A stretch of DNA of 64,000 bases. Origin: Vulcanimicrobiota bacterium (lineage in GTDB: Bacteria; Vulcanimicrobiota; Vulcanimicrobiia; Eremiobacterales; Eremiobacteraceae). The stretch is from assembly GCA_013290125.1 (NCBI GenBank), contig JABCYQ010000012.1:1-64000 (forward strand), read 5' to 3'. A program made the translations under genes and the position numbers. The notes beneath the pieces are model-generated. The model was given only the letters and a program-made list of their open reading frames with translations, made no database searches and was not told the DNA's origin. Below, one piece after another: positions 26,169 through 35,916 of the stretch. Within the stretch, counting starts at the first letter, position 1, and every line of letters begins with the position of its first letter.

Positions 26169-27154
26169 CGGGTGCGCGATCGCGAGCCGCTCGCGACTCC
26201 CCAGACCAATGTGCGAGCGATGACGTTGACCACGAGGCTCACGACGAAGAGCAGTAGGCCGATCTCGATCAGCATCGCCACGTACTGACTGCCCGTCGCT
26301 TCCGTGAATTCATTTGCAAGAACGCTGGCCATCGAATATCCGGGGGCGAATAGCGAGGCTGCGATGGCTGGCTTGTTGCCGATGACCATCACGACAGCCA
26401 TGGCTTCGCCGAGCGCGCGGCCCAGGGCGAGCACGAGTGCGCCTATGACGCCGGAGCGCGCATATGGAATGACTGCTTTGGCGAGCACTTCCCATTTTGT
26501 CGCCCCGAGCGCAAGCATCGCTTCGCGCTGCTCGTTCGGGACCGCAAGAAATACGTCGCGGGATATCGCCGCGACCGTCGGCAGGACCATGATCGAGAGC
26601 AAGACGCCGGCCGCGAGCATGCCGACACCGTAGAACGGACCTTGGAACAGCGGCAAGAATCCCAGCGTTTTGTTCAAGAACGGCTCGACCATCGTGCGCA
26701 TGATCGGCGCGAGCACGAACAAGCCCCAAAGACCGTAGACCACGCTCGGCACTGCCGCGAGCAACTCCACGAGCATGCCGAGCGGACCGGCGAGCCGGCG
26801 CGACGCGAGTTCCGCCAGATAGAGAGCGCAAGCGACGCCGATCGGACCGGCGATCGCGAGCGCGATAGCCGACGTCACGAGCGTGCCGAACACAAACGAG
26901 AGCACGCCGTACTTGCCGTTGGTCGGATCCCACGCCGTGCTGATGATCGACGAGAGCGGAACCGTTTTGATCGCGGGCAGCGACGCGAGGAGCAAGACGA
27001 TGAAGAGGCCGGCGACGACGAGCAGCACGAGCCACGCTGCTCCGGTCACGGTCGCAAGGAATGCGCGATCGCCGACGGGCGAAATCGCGCGTCGCAATCG
27101 CGTTGACGTTAGGCTCAAGCCGGCGGTTGCGATGTCGACGGTTTGCTGCGACAC
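26165..27154 (-). CDS. pstC: Phosphate ABC transporter permease PstC
   Basis: A 329-residue permease with the conserved motif GRALGEAMAVVMVIGN and an EAA-like loop (LALGATKWEVLAKAVIP). Length and topology match PstC. It follows pstS with an 85-base gap, in which I see no clear hairpin or promoter, and overlaps pstA. Confidence 0.96.
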   Translation of the reverse strand: MSQQTVDIATAGLSLTSTRLRRAISPVGDRAFLATVTGAAWLVLLVVAGLFIVLLLASLPAIKTVPLSSIISTAWDPTNGKYGVLSFVFGTLVTSAIALAIAGPIGVACALYLAELASRRLAGPLGMLVELLAAVPSVVYGLWGLFVLAPIMRTMVEPFLNKTLGFLPLFQGPFYGVGMLAAGVLLSIMVLPTVAAISRDVFLAVPNEQREAMLALGATKWEVLAKAVIPYARSGVIGALVLALGRALGEAMAVVMVIGNKPAIAASLFAPGYSMASVLANEFTEATGSQYVAMLIEIGLLLFVVSLVVNVIARTLVWGVASGSRSRTR

Positions 27155-27239
27155 GACGCTCTCTGGGCGGATGACGAAGGCGATGCGGAACTCAGGTTTG
27201 TCGCCTGCTGCCGCACCGCCTTTCGTCGCGGTTTGTTGT

Positions 27240-28289
27240 CTAGTGGATGGTCGCTAGCGCTTGGCGGGCACCGTTTTGGACGTTCGAGGGCAGCGGCACG
27301 TAGTGCACGTTTTTCGCATAGGATTGTCCCGAGCTCACAACCCAGTTGAATAGATCGACGAGCGCATGTCCGCGACCGGCGTCGGATTGGGCCTTCCAAA
27401 GCATGACCCACGAGTAGCCGCAGATCGGATAGCTCGACGCTCCGTTTTGGTCGACGATCGAGAAATCGGTGGGGCTTACGTTCGGCTTCTGGGCTGCTGC
27501 TGCGCGAACGGTGTCGAGCGTTGGGGAGACAAATCTGCCGCTCTTGTTCTGGATCGCTGCGTACGTCATACCGTTTTCGAGCGCGTACGCGAGTTCGACG
27601 TAACCGAGCGCGCCCGGATTGTTGCGGACCTGGCCAGCGACGCCTTCATTGCCTTTTGCACCTAGCGATGCTGCCGCAGCCGGCCAGCTCACGGTCTTGC
27701 TCGTACCGACACTTGTGTTCCAATCGGAACTGACGTGGCTCAGATAGTCGGTGAAGATGTACGTGGTGCCGCTGCCATCGGCGCGGTGCACGGTGACCAC
27801 CGGCAGGTTCGGCAGATTCGCGCCGGGATTGAGGGCCGCTATCGCCTTGTCGTTCCAATTCGAGATCTTGCCTTCGAATATGCCGACGAGCACGTCGGGC
27901 GTGAGACGGAGGTTGGCCGGTGCGCCGGGCACATTGTAGGCTATCACGACGCCGCCGAGCGCGACCGGAACTTGCACGACATCGCCGTTCGATGCATTGG
28001 CGGCGGCTAATTCTTTCGCGTTCATCGGAACGTCGCTCGCGCCGAAGTCGACGGTCTTGGCGGTGAATTGCTGGATGCCGGCGCCGGAACCGATGCTCTG
28101 GTAGTCGACTGAGACGTCGGTGTGGACTTGCGAATACTGGTAGAACGCGCGCGAGAAGAATGGATAGTCAAAGGACGAGCCGGCGCCGACGAGCTGCGAG
28201 TCGGCTCTGACGATCGCCGTGCCGAACAGGCCGGCGAGCGCAACGGCCGCGACCGCGACCGCGCTCAGAACGAGGGGGCGTGTGCGCAC
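27240..28289 (-). CDS. pstS: Periplasmic phosphate-binding protein PstS
   Basis: A 349-residue protein with a signal peptide (about 1-29) and PstS ligand motifs GAGSSFDYPFFSRAFYQY, GSGAGIQQF, DFGASDVPM and HRADGSGTTYIFTDYLS. The start is GTG with AGGAG about 14 bases upstream. It binds phosphate and hands it to PstCA. Located between phoU and pstC. Confidence 0.96.
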   Translation of the reverse strand: MRTRPLVLSAVAVAAVALAGLFGTAIVRADSQLVGAGSSFDYPFFSRAFYQYSQVHTDVSVDYQSIGSGAGIQQFTAKTVDFGASDVPMNAKELAAANASNGDVVQVPVALGGVVIAYNVPGAPANLRLTPDVLVGIFEGKISNWNDKAIAALNPGANLPNLPVVTVHRADGSGTTYIFTDYLSHVSSDWNTSVGTSKTVSWPAAAASLGAKGNEGVAGQVRNNPGALGYVELAYALENGMTYAAIQNKSGRFVSPTLDTVRAAAAQKPNVSPTDFSIVDQNGASSYPICGYSWVMLWKAQSDAGRGHALVDLFNWVVSSGQSYAKNVHYVPLPSNVQNGARQALATIH

Positions 28290-28389
28290 GATGATCTTCT
28301 TTGCTCCTATCTTCGAGCGAAAATACTATGGATGGACACTTGCTTGGCCATCATATCATGACGGCCCTCAAGCCTGGGTTATCGCAACC

Positions 28390-28405
28390 TTAAGGAAGAT
28401 TAAGG
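28390..28405 (-). promoter_or_regulatory. TTAAGG direct repeat, candidate Pho box upstream of pstS
   Basis: TTAAGG occurs at 28390 and 28400, one helical turn apart. The second copy includes the TAA stop of phoU. TTAA-type repeats of about 10-11 bases are PhoP/PhoB sites in Bacillus and cyanobacteria. A similar pair occurs upstream of phoB, so this is inferred. Confidence 0.4.
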
Positions 28406-29140
28406 AGCGCCGGTGGCGCCTTCCACACGCGCAGCCCGTATGAGCTCGTCGCCGTGCGCCGCGACGTCGTTGATCTCGACGACCGATCGCTTGAGCTTCT
28501 TCGGAACGCCTTCGACCATGTACGCGACGCGCTCGCAGACGTTGGTGGCGTGGTCTGCGATGCGTTCCAGATAGAGCGCGACGAGTATGAGATTGCTGCC
28601 GCGGTTTATGGCCTTGGGATCTTTGGCCATGAATTCGATGAGCTCTTTGAACACCGTGCGGTAGAGGCGATCGACTTCGTCGTCTTTGGCGGGGATGCGA
28701 TGTGCTGCAGTGGCGTCTCGATTTGCGAACGCGTCGAGCGCTTCGCGCAGCATCTCTCTCGCGCGCGCGGCCATGCGCGGGATGTCGATCATCGGCTTGA
28801 GTTGCGGTTCGTTCGCCAGATGCTTTGTGATCTGCGCGATGTCGCAGGCGTGGTCACCGATGCGTTCTAGGTCGATGATGATGTCGAGCATCGCCGCGAT
28901 CGTGCGCAGGTCGGACGCCATGGGCTGCTGCAGGGCGAGCAGGTTCAGGCAGTTGGTCTCGATGCGGACGTTCAAATCGTCGATATAGTCGTCGAAATTG
29001 AGGATCTCTTCAGCTAGGGCGATGTCGGACCGCGCCAATGCATCGACTGCCTTGGTGATGGCTTCCTCGACGAGACTGCCCATGCGCAGGACGTCCTGCT
29101 GGGTCTCGTTGAGTATGCGGTGGAAGTTCTCGCGAGCCAA
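28400..29140 (-). CDS. phoU: Phosphate signalling regulator PhoU
   Basis: A 246-residue all-helical protein with two PhoU repeats, each with a metal-binding acidic/His pattern (DLERIGDHACDIAQ and LERIADHATNVCE). PhoU restrains the PhoR kinase when phosphate is plentiful, through the Pst transporter. Normal length. It lies between phoR and pstS. Confidence 0.96.
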   Translation of the reverse strand: MARENFHRILNETQQDVLRMGSLVEEAITKAVDALARSDIALAEEILNFDDYIDDLNVRIETNCLNLLALQQPMASDLRTIAAMLDIIIDLERIGDHACDIAQITKHLANEPQLKPMIDIPRMAARAREMLREALDAFANRDATAAHRIPAKDDEVDRLYRTVFKELIEFMAKDPKAINRGSNLILVALYLERIADHATNVCERVAYMVEGVPKKLKRSVVEINDVAAHGDELIRAARVEGATGAP

Positions 29141-29251
29141 TCAATTCCTCAATATCGCTGTGTGCGGCGATTTTATTGCATTATAGGGCCCACACGCCCG
29201 TTTGTAAACCTTAGACGGTCGAAACCGCCTTCGCGCATCGCTTTTTTCGAT

Positions 29252-30418
29252 CTAGATGCTGAAGGTGCAGCGGAATGTCGTTCCTCTATTCAGCTCGCTC
29301 TCGACCGTCACCGATCCGCCGTGCGCTTCCACGATATGTTTGACGATCGCAAGTCCGAGACCCGTGCCGCCGGCGCTGCGCGATCGCGATTGGTCCACGA
29401 CATAGAAGCGCTCGAAGATGTGCGGCAGCGCATCGTACGGTATCCCCGGCCCGTCATCTTTGACATAGAGAGTCGCAAGACCCGGAGCAGAGCTCAGTCC
29501 AGCGTCGATGTGACCGCCCGACGGCGTGTGCCGAAGCGCGTTGTCGAGCAGATTCACCATGACTTGCACGAGCTTGTCGCGATCGCCGATAATCGTGACT
29601 TTTCCATCCGGCAGCGTGGCCAGGAGCGAAATGCCCAAGCGCCGCGCCCGCGGCAGATGCGATGCGACCACGTCGCGGCACAGTTCGACCAGATCGACGC
29701 TGCCGAAACGCATATCGAGTTTGCCGCTTTCGAGCCGCGCAAGGTCGAGCAGATCTTCGACGAGTACGACCATTCGATCGGTCTCCGCCGCAAGACTTCG
29801 AAGGAAACCGGCGGCCGCTTCGCCACCCGCACCGGACTGCAGCGTTTCGATCATGATCTTCATCGCCGAGAGCGGGGTCCGCAATTCGTGCGAGACGTTG
29901 GAGACGAAATCGCGGCGCATCGCTTCGAGATCGCGCACGCGCGTGAGATCTTCGACGATGGCGATCGCCTCGGTCGATCCGTCGGCGGCGTGCACGGCTT
30001 TCGTGGTGATGCGCAGATTGCGATCGGACGCCGCATGCAACGGCACGTCCGCTGTGCCTTCCACGCCCTCGCGCAGCGCCGCAAGGAGCCGGCGGTCAAG
30101 ATCGTAGCTGCGCACGCTCTCGATGAGAGCGCGGCCGACCGGACGCTCCGCCTGCACCCCTAAGATCTCGGTGGCGCCGGCGTTGAAGGCGACCACGCGC
30201 GCGTCGTCGTCGATGACGATGACGCCGACGGGCAGGGCATCCAGCAGCGCGCTCAGGCGCGCCATCGCTGCGAGGTCACTGTCCGATGAGACCGCCGCGC
30301 GATCTGTCGCCGCGGCGAGTTCGGCGCGCACCGCCTCGAGGCGGCGGCGCGTCACCCAGTAGGCGATGATAAAAGCGATGGCGAGCGCCACCGCTGCCGC
30401 GAGAAACGGCGAGATCAT
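29252..30418 (-). CDS. phoR: Sensor histidine kinase PhoR
   Basis: A 388-residue protein with one N-terminal membrane helix (about 4-24), a PAS domain (about 50-160), a HisKA domain with phospho-acceptor His in [12 protein letters not shown], and a HATPase domain with [18 protein letters not shown] and GGTGLGLAI. It phosphorylates PhoB under phosphate limitation. Four bases follow the phoB stop. Confidence 0.95.
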   Translation of the reverse strand: MISPFLAAAVALAIAFIIAYWVTRRRLEAVRAELAAATDRAAVSSDSDLAAMARLSALLDALPVGVIVIDDDARVVAFNAGATEILGVQAERPVGRALIESVRSYDLDRRLLAALREGVEGTADVPLHAASDRNLRITTKAVHAADGSTEAIAIVEDLTRVRDLEAMRRDFVSNVSHELRTPLSAMKIMIETLQSGAGGEAAAGFLRSLAAETDRMVVLVEDLLDLARLESGKLDMRFGSVDLVELCRDVVASHLPRARRLGISLLATLPDGKVTIIGDRDKLVQVMVNLLDNALRHTPSGGHIDAGLSSAPGLATLYVKDDGPGIPYDALPHIFERFYVVDQSRSRSAGGTGLGLAIVKHIVEAHGGSVTVESELNRGTTFRCTFSI

Positions 30419-30422
30419 CGGT

Positions 30423-31154
30423 TCACTCGCGGAAGAGATAACCGCGGCTGCGCACAGTGATGATGTGCTTCGGATCGTTGGGATCGTCTTCGACTTTTTC
30501 GCGCAGCCAGCGGACGTGGACGTTCACCGTCTGCTGGTCACCGTAGAAATCGTAGCCCCATACGCGATCGAGCAGCGTCTGTCGCGTCACGACGCGGCCG
30601 CGGTTCTCGAGCAGCACGTGCAGCAGCGAGAATTCCTTGGGGGCGAGCTCCACGACCTTGCCGCCCTTCGTGACCCGTTGCCGGGCGACGTCGAGTTCGA
30701 TGTCGCCGCCGGTCAAGACGGTCACGTCCTGCGCCGCCTTTGCGGCGTTGCCGAGGCGGCGCAGATGCGCCTTGACGCGCGCCAGCAGCTCGTAGATGGA
30801 GAACGGTTTTGTGATGTAGTCGTCAGCGCCGATCTCGAGCAGCAGCACCTTGTCGATCTCTTGATCTTTCGCGCTGAGCATGAGAACGGGCATGTTCGAG
30901 CGCTTGCGGATCTCGCGGCACACTTCCGTGCCATCGAGTTCCGGCAGCATGATGTCCAGCACGCAGAGATCCGGCTTCTCGATCTCGAGGATGCTCAGCG
31001 CCTGACGTCCGTCACCGGCCGTGCAAACCAAGTAACCGTTCTTCTCGAGATTGTAGCGGAGCGTCTGAAGTATATGCACTTCATCGTCCACGACAAGGAT
31101 CTTCCACTGCTTCGAGGGCGCGCGCTCAACGCTGGCCTGCGACATTTCGATCAT
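30423..31154 (-). CDS. phoB: Response regulator PhoB
   Basis: A 243-residue OmpR-type regulator. The receiver domain has phospho-acceptor Asp in CVLDIMLPE and Lys in LTKPFS-like TKPFS. The winged HTH C-terminus has LAPKEFSLLHVLLENRG and VHVRWLREK. First gene of the Pho cluster; a TTAA repeat pair lies 71-86 bases upstream. Confidence 0.95.
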   Translation of the reverse strand: MIEMSQASVERAPSKQWKILVVDDEVHILQTLRYNLEKNGYLVCTAGDGRQALSILEIEKPDLCVLDIMLPELDGTEVCREIRKRSNMPVLMLSAKDQEIDKVLLLEIGADDYITKPFSIYELLARVKAHLRRLGNAAKAAQDVTVLTGGDIELDVARQRVTKGGKVVELAPKEFSLLHVLLENRGRVVTRQTLLDRVWGYDFYGDQQTVNVHVRWLREKVEDDPNDPKHIITVRSRGYLFRE

Positions 31155-31224
31155 CGTTTCTTAAGGTTTGCCTCAATAGCCTTGAAGAGCGTGCGCGCAG
31201 CGCGTCGCGATGGGCATCGACCGG

Positions 31225-31240
31225 TTAATGTTTCTTAATG
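31225..31240 (-). promoter_or_regulatory. TTAATG/CATTAA direct repeat, candidate Pho box upstream of phoB
   Basis: On the minus strand, CATTAAGAAACATTAA comprises two CATTAA units 10 bases apart, 71 to 86 bases before the phoB start. A third TTAAGG lies at 31161. The spacing and core match TTAA-type Pho boxes; this is untested. Confidence 0.45.
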
Positions 31241-31253
31241 CGATGGTCTTCGG

Positions 31254-32438
31254 CTACGGCACGACGTGATACGCATGATACGCCCACGAATACCAGACGC
31301 CGAAGAAGTTCGCGGCGATCGAAAATGCGACGAGTGCGCCTGAGAAAGTGCGAGGAGTCCGTTCGATGCCGCGCGCGACGAGCGGCACCAAAAACGGAGT
31401 GAAGTCGAGCGAATGCCGCATGCCGAATTGTTCGAAGCCATTGACGTAGTAGAGCAGCGATGGAATCGCCGTGAGAACCGCTGCGCTCCAGAGCGCGTAG
31501 GACTCGCGTCCGCGCGATGCCGCGAATGCCAGTACGAGCGCCGGGCTCGTCAACGTGAGCGAGACGCCCAGTGCGCCCGGCTTCAAGAACGGGAAGTAAT
31601 CGGTGAAATCGGGCGCAAGGACGAAAAAGCTGTACAGGTTGAACGGGAGATATTGCAGCTGGAACGGGCTTCCCGTTGGTGAGCCCACGGAGTCCTGATG
31701 ATACCAGACGGTATACCCGATGTCGTTAAACGTGCCCCACCGCGCGAAATTGTACCACGCATATAAGAGGAAGAGCGGCGCCACGCCGAGGGCCGCCGAA
31801 CCGAGCGCGCGCCAGCGTCGCTCGGGCGGCGTCTCCACCAAAAGCCATACGACGAACGGCACCGCGGCGAGCACGATGGGAAAGCGCGAGAGCGTGGCGC
31901 AGGCGATGAGAAGTCCCAAAAGCCAAGGTCGTCTGTGGCCGTACCATTCGGCGAGGAAGAGCAAGGCGAACATCGCTCCCGCAACGTGCGCGTACATCCA
32001 CACCGCACCGAACGCCGTGCACCACCAGAGCACGGTGCCCGCTGCGAGGAACGCGAGCGTCGCATCGCGAGCGCTGTCGGATACGCCCATACGGCGTAGA
32101 ACGACGTCGGCCGCCGTCACCGCCACAGCGCCGCACAGCACGCAGGCCAGCGTCTCGTTCGCGTTTGCGCCGAAGAGCAGCGCGAGCGGGAGCATGATCA
32201 CGGCCGGCATCGGCGCCTCGATGATGAAGAACTTGCCCATGTATTTGAGAGCGTCGATCGCAGGACCCGGATCGGGGATCGCGATCGAACCGTGCAGCCA
32301 CGCGTTTGCGAGCAGCGTGTAGTTGTCGTAGAACGATTGTTTGCCTCCGGACGAGACCAAATAGAATATCAGCGAACTCACGAACACGATCCACGTTCGT
32401 GGGCCGAAGGCGCTCTCGACGCGACGGACGTCGCTCAC
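31254..32438 (-). CDS. Multi-pass membrane protein, GT-C glycosyltransferase-like
   Basis: A protein of about 394 residues with roughly ten membrane helices. I cannot assign a family firmly. An early loop (YDNYTLLANAWLHGSIAIP) followed by a helix-rich body and a conserved-looking aromatic loop (YDNYTLLANAW then SFPEAPMP-type region) resembles lipid-linked-sugar GT-C transferases. The GTG at 32438 overlaps the upstream stop (GTGA), which supports it over an ATG further upstream. Function unknown. Confidence 0.65.
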   Translation of the reverse strand: MSDVRRVESAFGPRTWIVFVSSLIFYLVSSGGKQSFYDNYTLLANAWLHGSIAIPDPGPAIDALKYMGKFFIIEAPMPAVIMLPLALLFGANANETLACVLCGAVAVTAADVVLRRMGVSDSARDATLAFLAAGTVLWWCTAFGAVWMYAHVAGAMFALLFLAEWYGHRRPWLLGLLIACATLSRFPIVLAAVPFVVWLLVETPPERRWRALGSAALGVAPLFLLYAWYNFARWGTFNDIGYTVWYHQDSVGSPTGSPFQLQYLPFNLYSFFVLAPDFTDYFPFLKPGALGVSLTLTSPALVLAFAASRGRESYALWSAAVLTAIPSLLYYVNGFEQFGMRHSLDFTPFLVPLVARGIERTPRTFSGALVAFSIAANFFGVWYSWAYHAYHVVP

Positions 32439-33226
32439 GGACCGAGCGACCCTGCGCCCGACGGAGCGGGCGTTGGCACGATGCCGAAGACCTGCGGCGG
32501 AATCGCGGTCGGATACGAATACGCGGTGAAACGGATCGTGTCGCGGATCGGCGGCGACGACGGCATCGCGACCGACAAAGGCTGAGCTGGAGCCGCCGAA
32601 GTCTGCGCCGGGCCGGCGGCGACAGCACATGAGACGCCGACGATCGTGGGCATCCAGTACGCACCGCTGCGTCCGAACTCGATCGTCCCCGTCGCATCAC
32701 ACGTGTCGGAGCTTGCGGTGAACCGTTCGAGCAATGGCAATGCATTGCGGACGTCGAGCTCTATAGCGGTCACGGCGAAAGCCGCCGGTTCCTTGAGGAC
32801 GACGGCATACGTGTAAGCCTTCCGGCCATTGACCAGATCGACGCCGTTTGGTTCGACGGCGTAAGAGTTTTCGTCCACGAGGAACTTGTCGACTCCGTAC
32901 GGCCATTCGGGGCGCGCGTACGTGATGAAGTGCGGCGGGACCAGCGGCGAGCCGTTGACGGCGGTCGTCTCATTGCGTTCGTGGCCGGCTTCGTCGCGAT
33001 ACACGCGGTGGTTCTCAGTCACGACGTGCGTCGGTCCGCTTCGCGTGCGCGTGTATTCGAAGACCATCACGGGCGGCTGCTTGATCGCGAGCATGCGTAC
33101 CTGATAGCGGCTGAAGAGAGCGAGCGCGCCCGACGGCGGCGCCGCGATCGGCGTGGCGCCCGCGGATACTTGTGGGGGCACCATCGCGAAAAGCGCCGCG
33201 AGAGCAAGCGCGACCAGCTCAGCCAC
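32435..33226 (-). CDS. Hypothetical secreted protein, LolA-like in layout
   Basis: A 263-residue protein with an N-terminal signal peptide (about 1-22). The mature part has beta-rich patterns (MVFEYTRTRSGPTHVVTENHRVY, ELDVRNALPLLERFTAS, AYWMPTIVGVSC) similar in order to outer-membrane lipoprotein sorting domains, but no diagnostic motif, and ends in a Pro/Ala-rich tail. Its start overlaps alaS by eight bases and its end is coupled to the downstream membrane protein. Function unknown. Confidence 0.6.
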   Translation of the reverse strand: MAELVALALAALFAMVPPQVSAGATPIAAPPSGALALFSRYQVRMLAIKQPPVMVFEYTRTRSGPTHVVTENHRVYRDEAGHERNETTAVNGSPLVPPHFITYARPEWPYGVDKFLVDENSYAVEPNGVDLVNGRKAYTYAVVLKEPAAFAVTAIELDVRNALPLLERFTASSDTCDATGTIEFGRSGAYWMPTIVGVSCAVAAGPAQTSAAPAQPLSVAMPSSPPIRDTIRFTAYSYPTAIPPQVFGIVPTPAPSGAGSLGP

Positions 33227-35873
33227 GCAGCGACTCGCGGATCAACGGCGGTACGCTCGCAAACCCGGCATCGATGCCCGCTTCGTTCTTTCCCGCGCCT
33301 TGCGCCCATGCCGGATTCCCGCCGCCTTTGGCGTCCACGTGCGCCGCGATCGTGGCGAACACGTCCTTCGCAGAGAGACCGCGTTTGACCAGATCGGAAC
33401 TCACGCTCACGACGATCCCGACTTTGCCGTTCTCTCTTCCGGCGACGGCGAGAACGCCGCTCTTGAATTTCGCGCGCAGCGATTCGGCGAGGTCCTTGAC
33501 GGCGATGCCCTCTTCGCCGGCTGCGTGGACCGCAAGATACGCGACGCCTTCGATGTTTTGCACGTTTTCGAGATGCGCGGACGCGCGGGTCTCCGCGAGC
33601 TGCGCCTGCAGCATGGCGATCCGCTTTTCTAATTCTTTTCGATCGCGGTTGAGTTTCGCGACCGATTCCGGCAGCTGCTCCACCGTGGAGGCGAGCATCG
33701 AACCCGCGTCCTCCGCCGCGTCACGGACGCGCTCGACGTAGGCATCGGCCGCCTGAGAGACGAGCCCTTCGACGCGCCGGATTCCCGCGCCGATGGCGCT
33801 CTCCGAAAGCAAGACGAAATGGCCGATCTCGCCGGTCGAGTCGACGTGCGTGCCGCCGCAGAGCTCAACGCTCGGACCGAAAGTGACGACACGCACGACA
33901 TCGCCGTAGCGTTCGCCCTTCATGAACACCGCGCCGCGGCGCGCCGCCTCTTCGAACGACATCGTCTGCACGCCGATATGATGATCGGCGCGGATCAAAT
34001 CGTTCACTAGGCCGACCACCTGACTGCGCTGCTCCTTGGCGAGCGCACCGACCGGCGACTCGAAGTCGAAGCGCGTCCGATCGGGAAAGACGGCGCTCCC
34101 GCGCTGCGACACGCCTTCTCCCGCGACGTCTTTGAGCGCGCGCTGCAGCAGATGCGTCACGGTATGATGGCGTCGGATCTCGCGCCGCCACGCGGGATCG
34201 ACAAAGGCATCGACGACGTCGCCGACGGCGATGCGCCCTTCGCGCACGCGTCCCTTGTGCAAGATGTGGCGGTGCGATTTGTCGCGATACTGCGCGTCTT
34301 GCACCGCAAACGATGCGCCGCTTCGCGCCAGCTCGCCGCGATCGCCCACCTGACCGCCGCGTTCGGCGTAGAACGGTGTGCGCGCGAGCAAGACGACGCC
34401 TTCCTCTCCTGCCTCGAGAGCCGCGACCGAGGCGCCTGTCACGTCATAGAGCGCAACGACGGGGCTCGATCCCGCGAGCGACTCGTAGCCGATGAATTCT
34501 GAATCCGGCAGCGTCGGGCCGGCGTCGGCCTCGGCGCCGACCCGAAGATCGAGCCTTTTCGATTGCGCGTCGCGGCGCGCGCGTTCGCGTTGCTCTTCCA
34601 TGGACGCGCGATAGCCGTCCATGTCGACGCCCATCCCAGCTTCGCCCGCCATCTCAGCCGTGAGTTCCGGGGGGAACCCGTACGTATCGTGGAGCTCGAA
34701 CACATCGCGCCCCGAGAGCACGTCGGCGCCTTGCGCACGCAGTGCCGCGATCGCTTCGGTCAAGCGGCGGGTGCCGCGCTGCAGCGTCTCATCGAACTGC
34801 CGTTCCTCGCCCGCGAGCACGGCTGCGATTCGTTCGGCAGCGGGCGTCAGTTCGGGATAACCGTCGGCGAGCGTCTGCACGACCGGCGGCACGAGCGCGC
34901 TCAAGAAACCGGACGCGAATCCGAGCATGCGACCGCTGCGCACCGCGCGCCGGATGAGATAGCGCAGTACGTATCCGCGATCGGTGTTGCTCGGGCTGAC
35001 GCCGTCGGCGATCAAGAACACCGCTGAGCGCGCGTGGTCCGCGATGATGCGCCGATGGACCGCCTGTTCGCCCGCCTCGAGCGGCGATTGCGTGCCGTGC
35101 GGCAACGCCGCGATGATATCCTGATACAGATCGGTGTCGAAAATAGATGTCTTGCCGGCAAGCACCATACAGAGCCGTTCGAATCCCATACCCGTATCGA
35201 TGCAGCGCTTCGGGAGTGCGTGCAAGACGCCGTCGCGATCGCGGTCGAACTGTTGGAACACGAGATTCCACAATTCGATGTGACGGTTGCAGTGCGCGCA
35301 GCCGACGCCGCAGTCGGCCCGGCCGCAACCTGCGGCTTCACCGAGATCGAAGAATATCTCAGAGCACGGGCCGCAGGGACCCGTCGGACCCATATCCCAG
35401 AAGTTATCTTCGACAAAGCGCGAGATGCGATCGCGCGTGAGCCCGATATCGCGGTGCCAGATCTCGGCCGCTTCGTCGTCGTCCACGTGAACGGTGGCCC
35501 GTAGGCGATCCGCCGGAAGACCGAGCGCGACGGTCAGATATTCCCACGCGTACTGAATGGCTTCGCGCTTATAGTAGTCGCCGAACGAGAAGTTGCCGAG
35601 CATCTCGAGGAACGTGCCGTGGCGGCCGCTGCGACCGACATTTTCGATATCGTTTTTCCCGCCGGCAACGCGCAGACAGCGCTGCACGGTCACCACGCGA
35701 AGCGCCGGCGCAGGTTCATTCCCCAAGAACACGGGGACGAACGGTTCCATGCCGGCGATCGTGAAAAGCGTGGTGGACATCGCGTCGGGCACGAGCGAAG
35801 CGCCAGGCAGATGGATGTGGCCCTTTGCCTTGAAAAAGTCGACGAACGAACGGCGGATCTGCTGCGATGTCAT
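33219..35873 (-). CDS. alaS: Alanyl-tRNA synthetase
   Basis: An 884-residue class II synthetase of normal length. The N-terminal motif is FKAKGHIHLPGASLVPD. A tRNA recognition/catalytic core follows, then the editing domain with zinc-site HHTVTHLL and CGGTHVDSTGEIG, and a C-terminal DHHA1 domain. It charges tRNA-Ala and clears mischarged Ser/Gly. The middle has a Cys-rich CGRADCGVGCAHCNRHIELWN stretch, which is common in AlaS. Confidence 0.98.
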   Translation of the reverse strand: MTSQQIRRSFVDFFKAKGHIHLPGASLVPDAMSTTLFTIAGMEPFVPVFLGNEPAPALRVVTVQRCLRVAGGKNDIENVGRSGRHGTFLEMLGNFSFGDYYKREAIQYAWEYLTVALGLPADRLRATVHVDDDEAAEIWHRDIGLTRDRISRFVEDNFWDMGPTGPCGPCSEIFFDLGEAAGCGRADCGVGCAHCNRHIELWNLVFQQFDRDRDGVLHALPKRCIDTGMGFERLCMVLAGKTSIFDTDLYQDIIAALPHGTQSPLEAGEQAVHRRIIADHARSAVFLIADGVSPSNTDRGYVLRYLIRRAVRSGRMLGFASGFLSALVPPVVQTLADGYPELTPAAERIAAVLAGEERQFDETLQRGTRRLTEAIAALRAQGADVLSGRDVFELHDTYGFPPELTAEMAGEAGMGVDMDGYRASMEEQRERARRDAQSKRLDLRVGAEADAGPTLPDSEFIGYESLAGSSPVVALYDVTGASVAALEAGEEGVVLLARTPFYAERGGQVGDRGELARSGASFAVQDAQYRDKSHRHILHKGRVREGRIAVGDVVDAFVDPAWRREIRRHHTVTHLLQRALKDVAGEGVSQRGSAVFPDRTRFDFESPVGALAKEQRSQVVGLVNDLIRADHHIGVQTMSFEEAARRGAVFMKGERYGDVVRVVTFGPSVELCGGTHVDSTGEIGHFVLLSESAIGAGIRRVEGLVSQAADAYVERVRDAAEDAGSMLASTVEQLPESVAKLNRDRKELEKRIAMLQAQLAETRASAHLENVQNIEGVAYLAVHAAGEEGIAVKDLAESLRAKFKSGVLAVAGRENGKVGIVVSVSSDLVKRGLSAKDVFATIAAHVDAKGGGNPAWAQGAGKNEAGIDAGFASVPPLIRESLRG

Positions 35874-35916
35874 GCGCTGCGGTACTTCAGCGCGCGGCCG
35901 TGCGCCGCCCTTTGCG

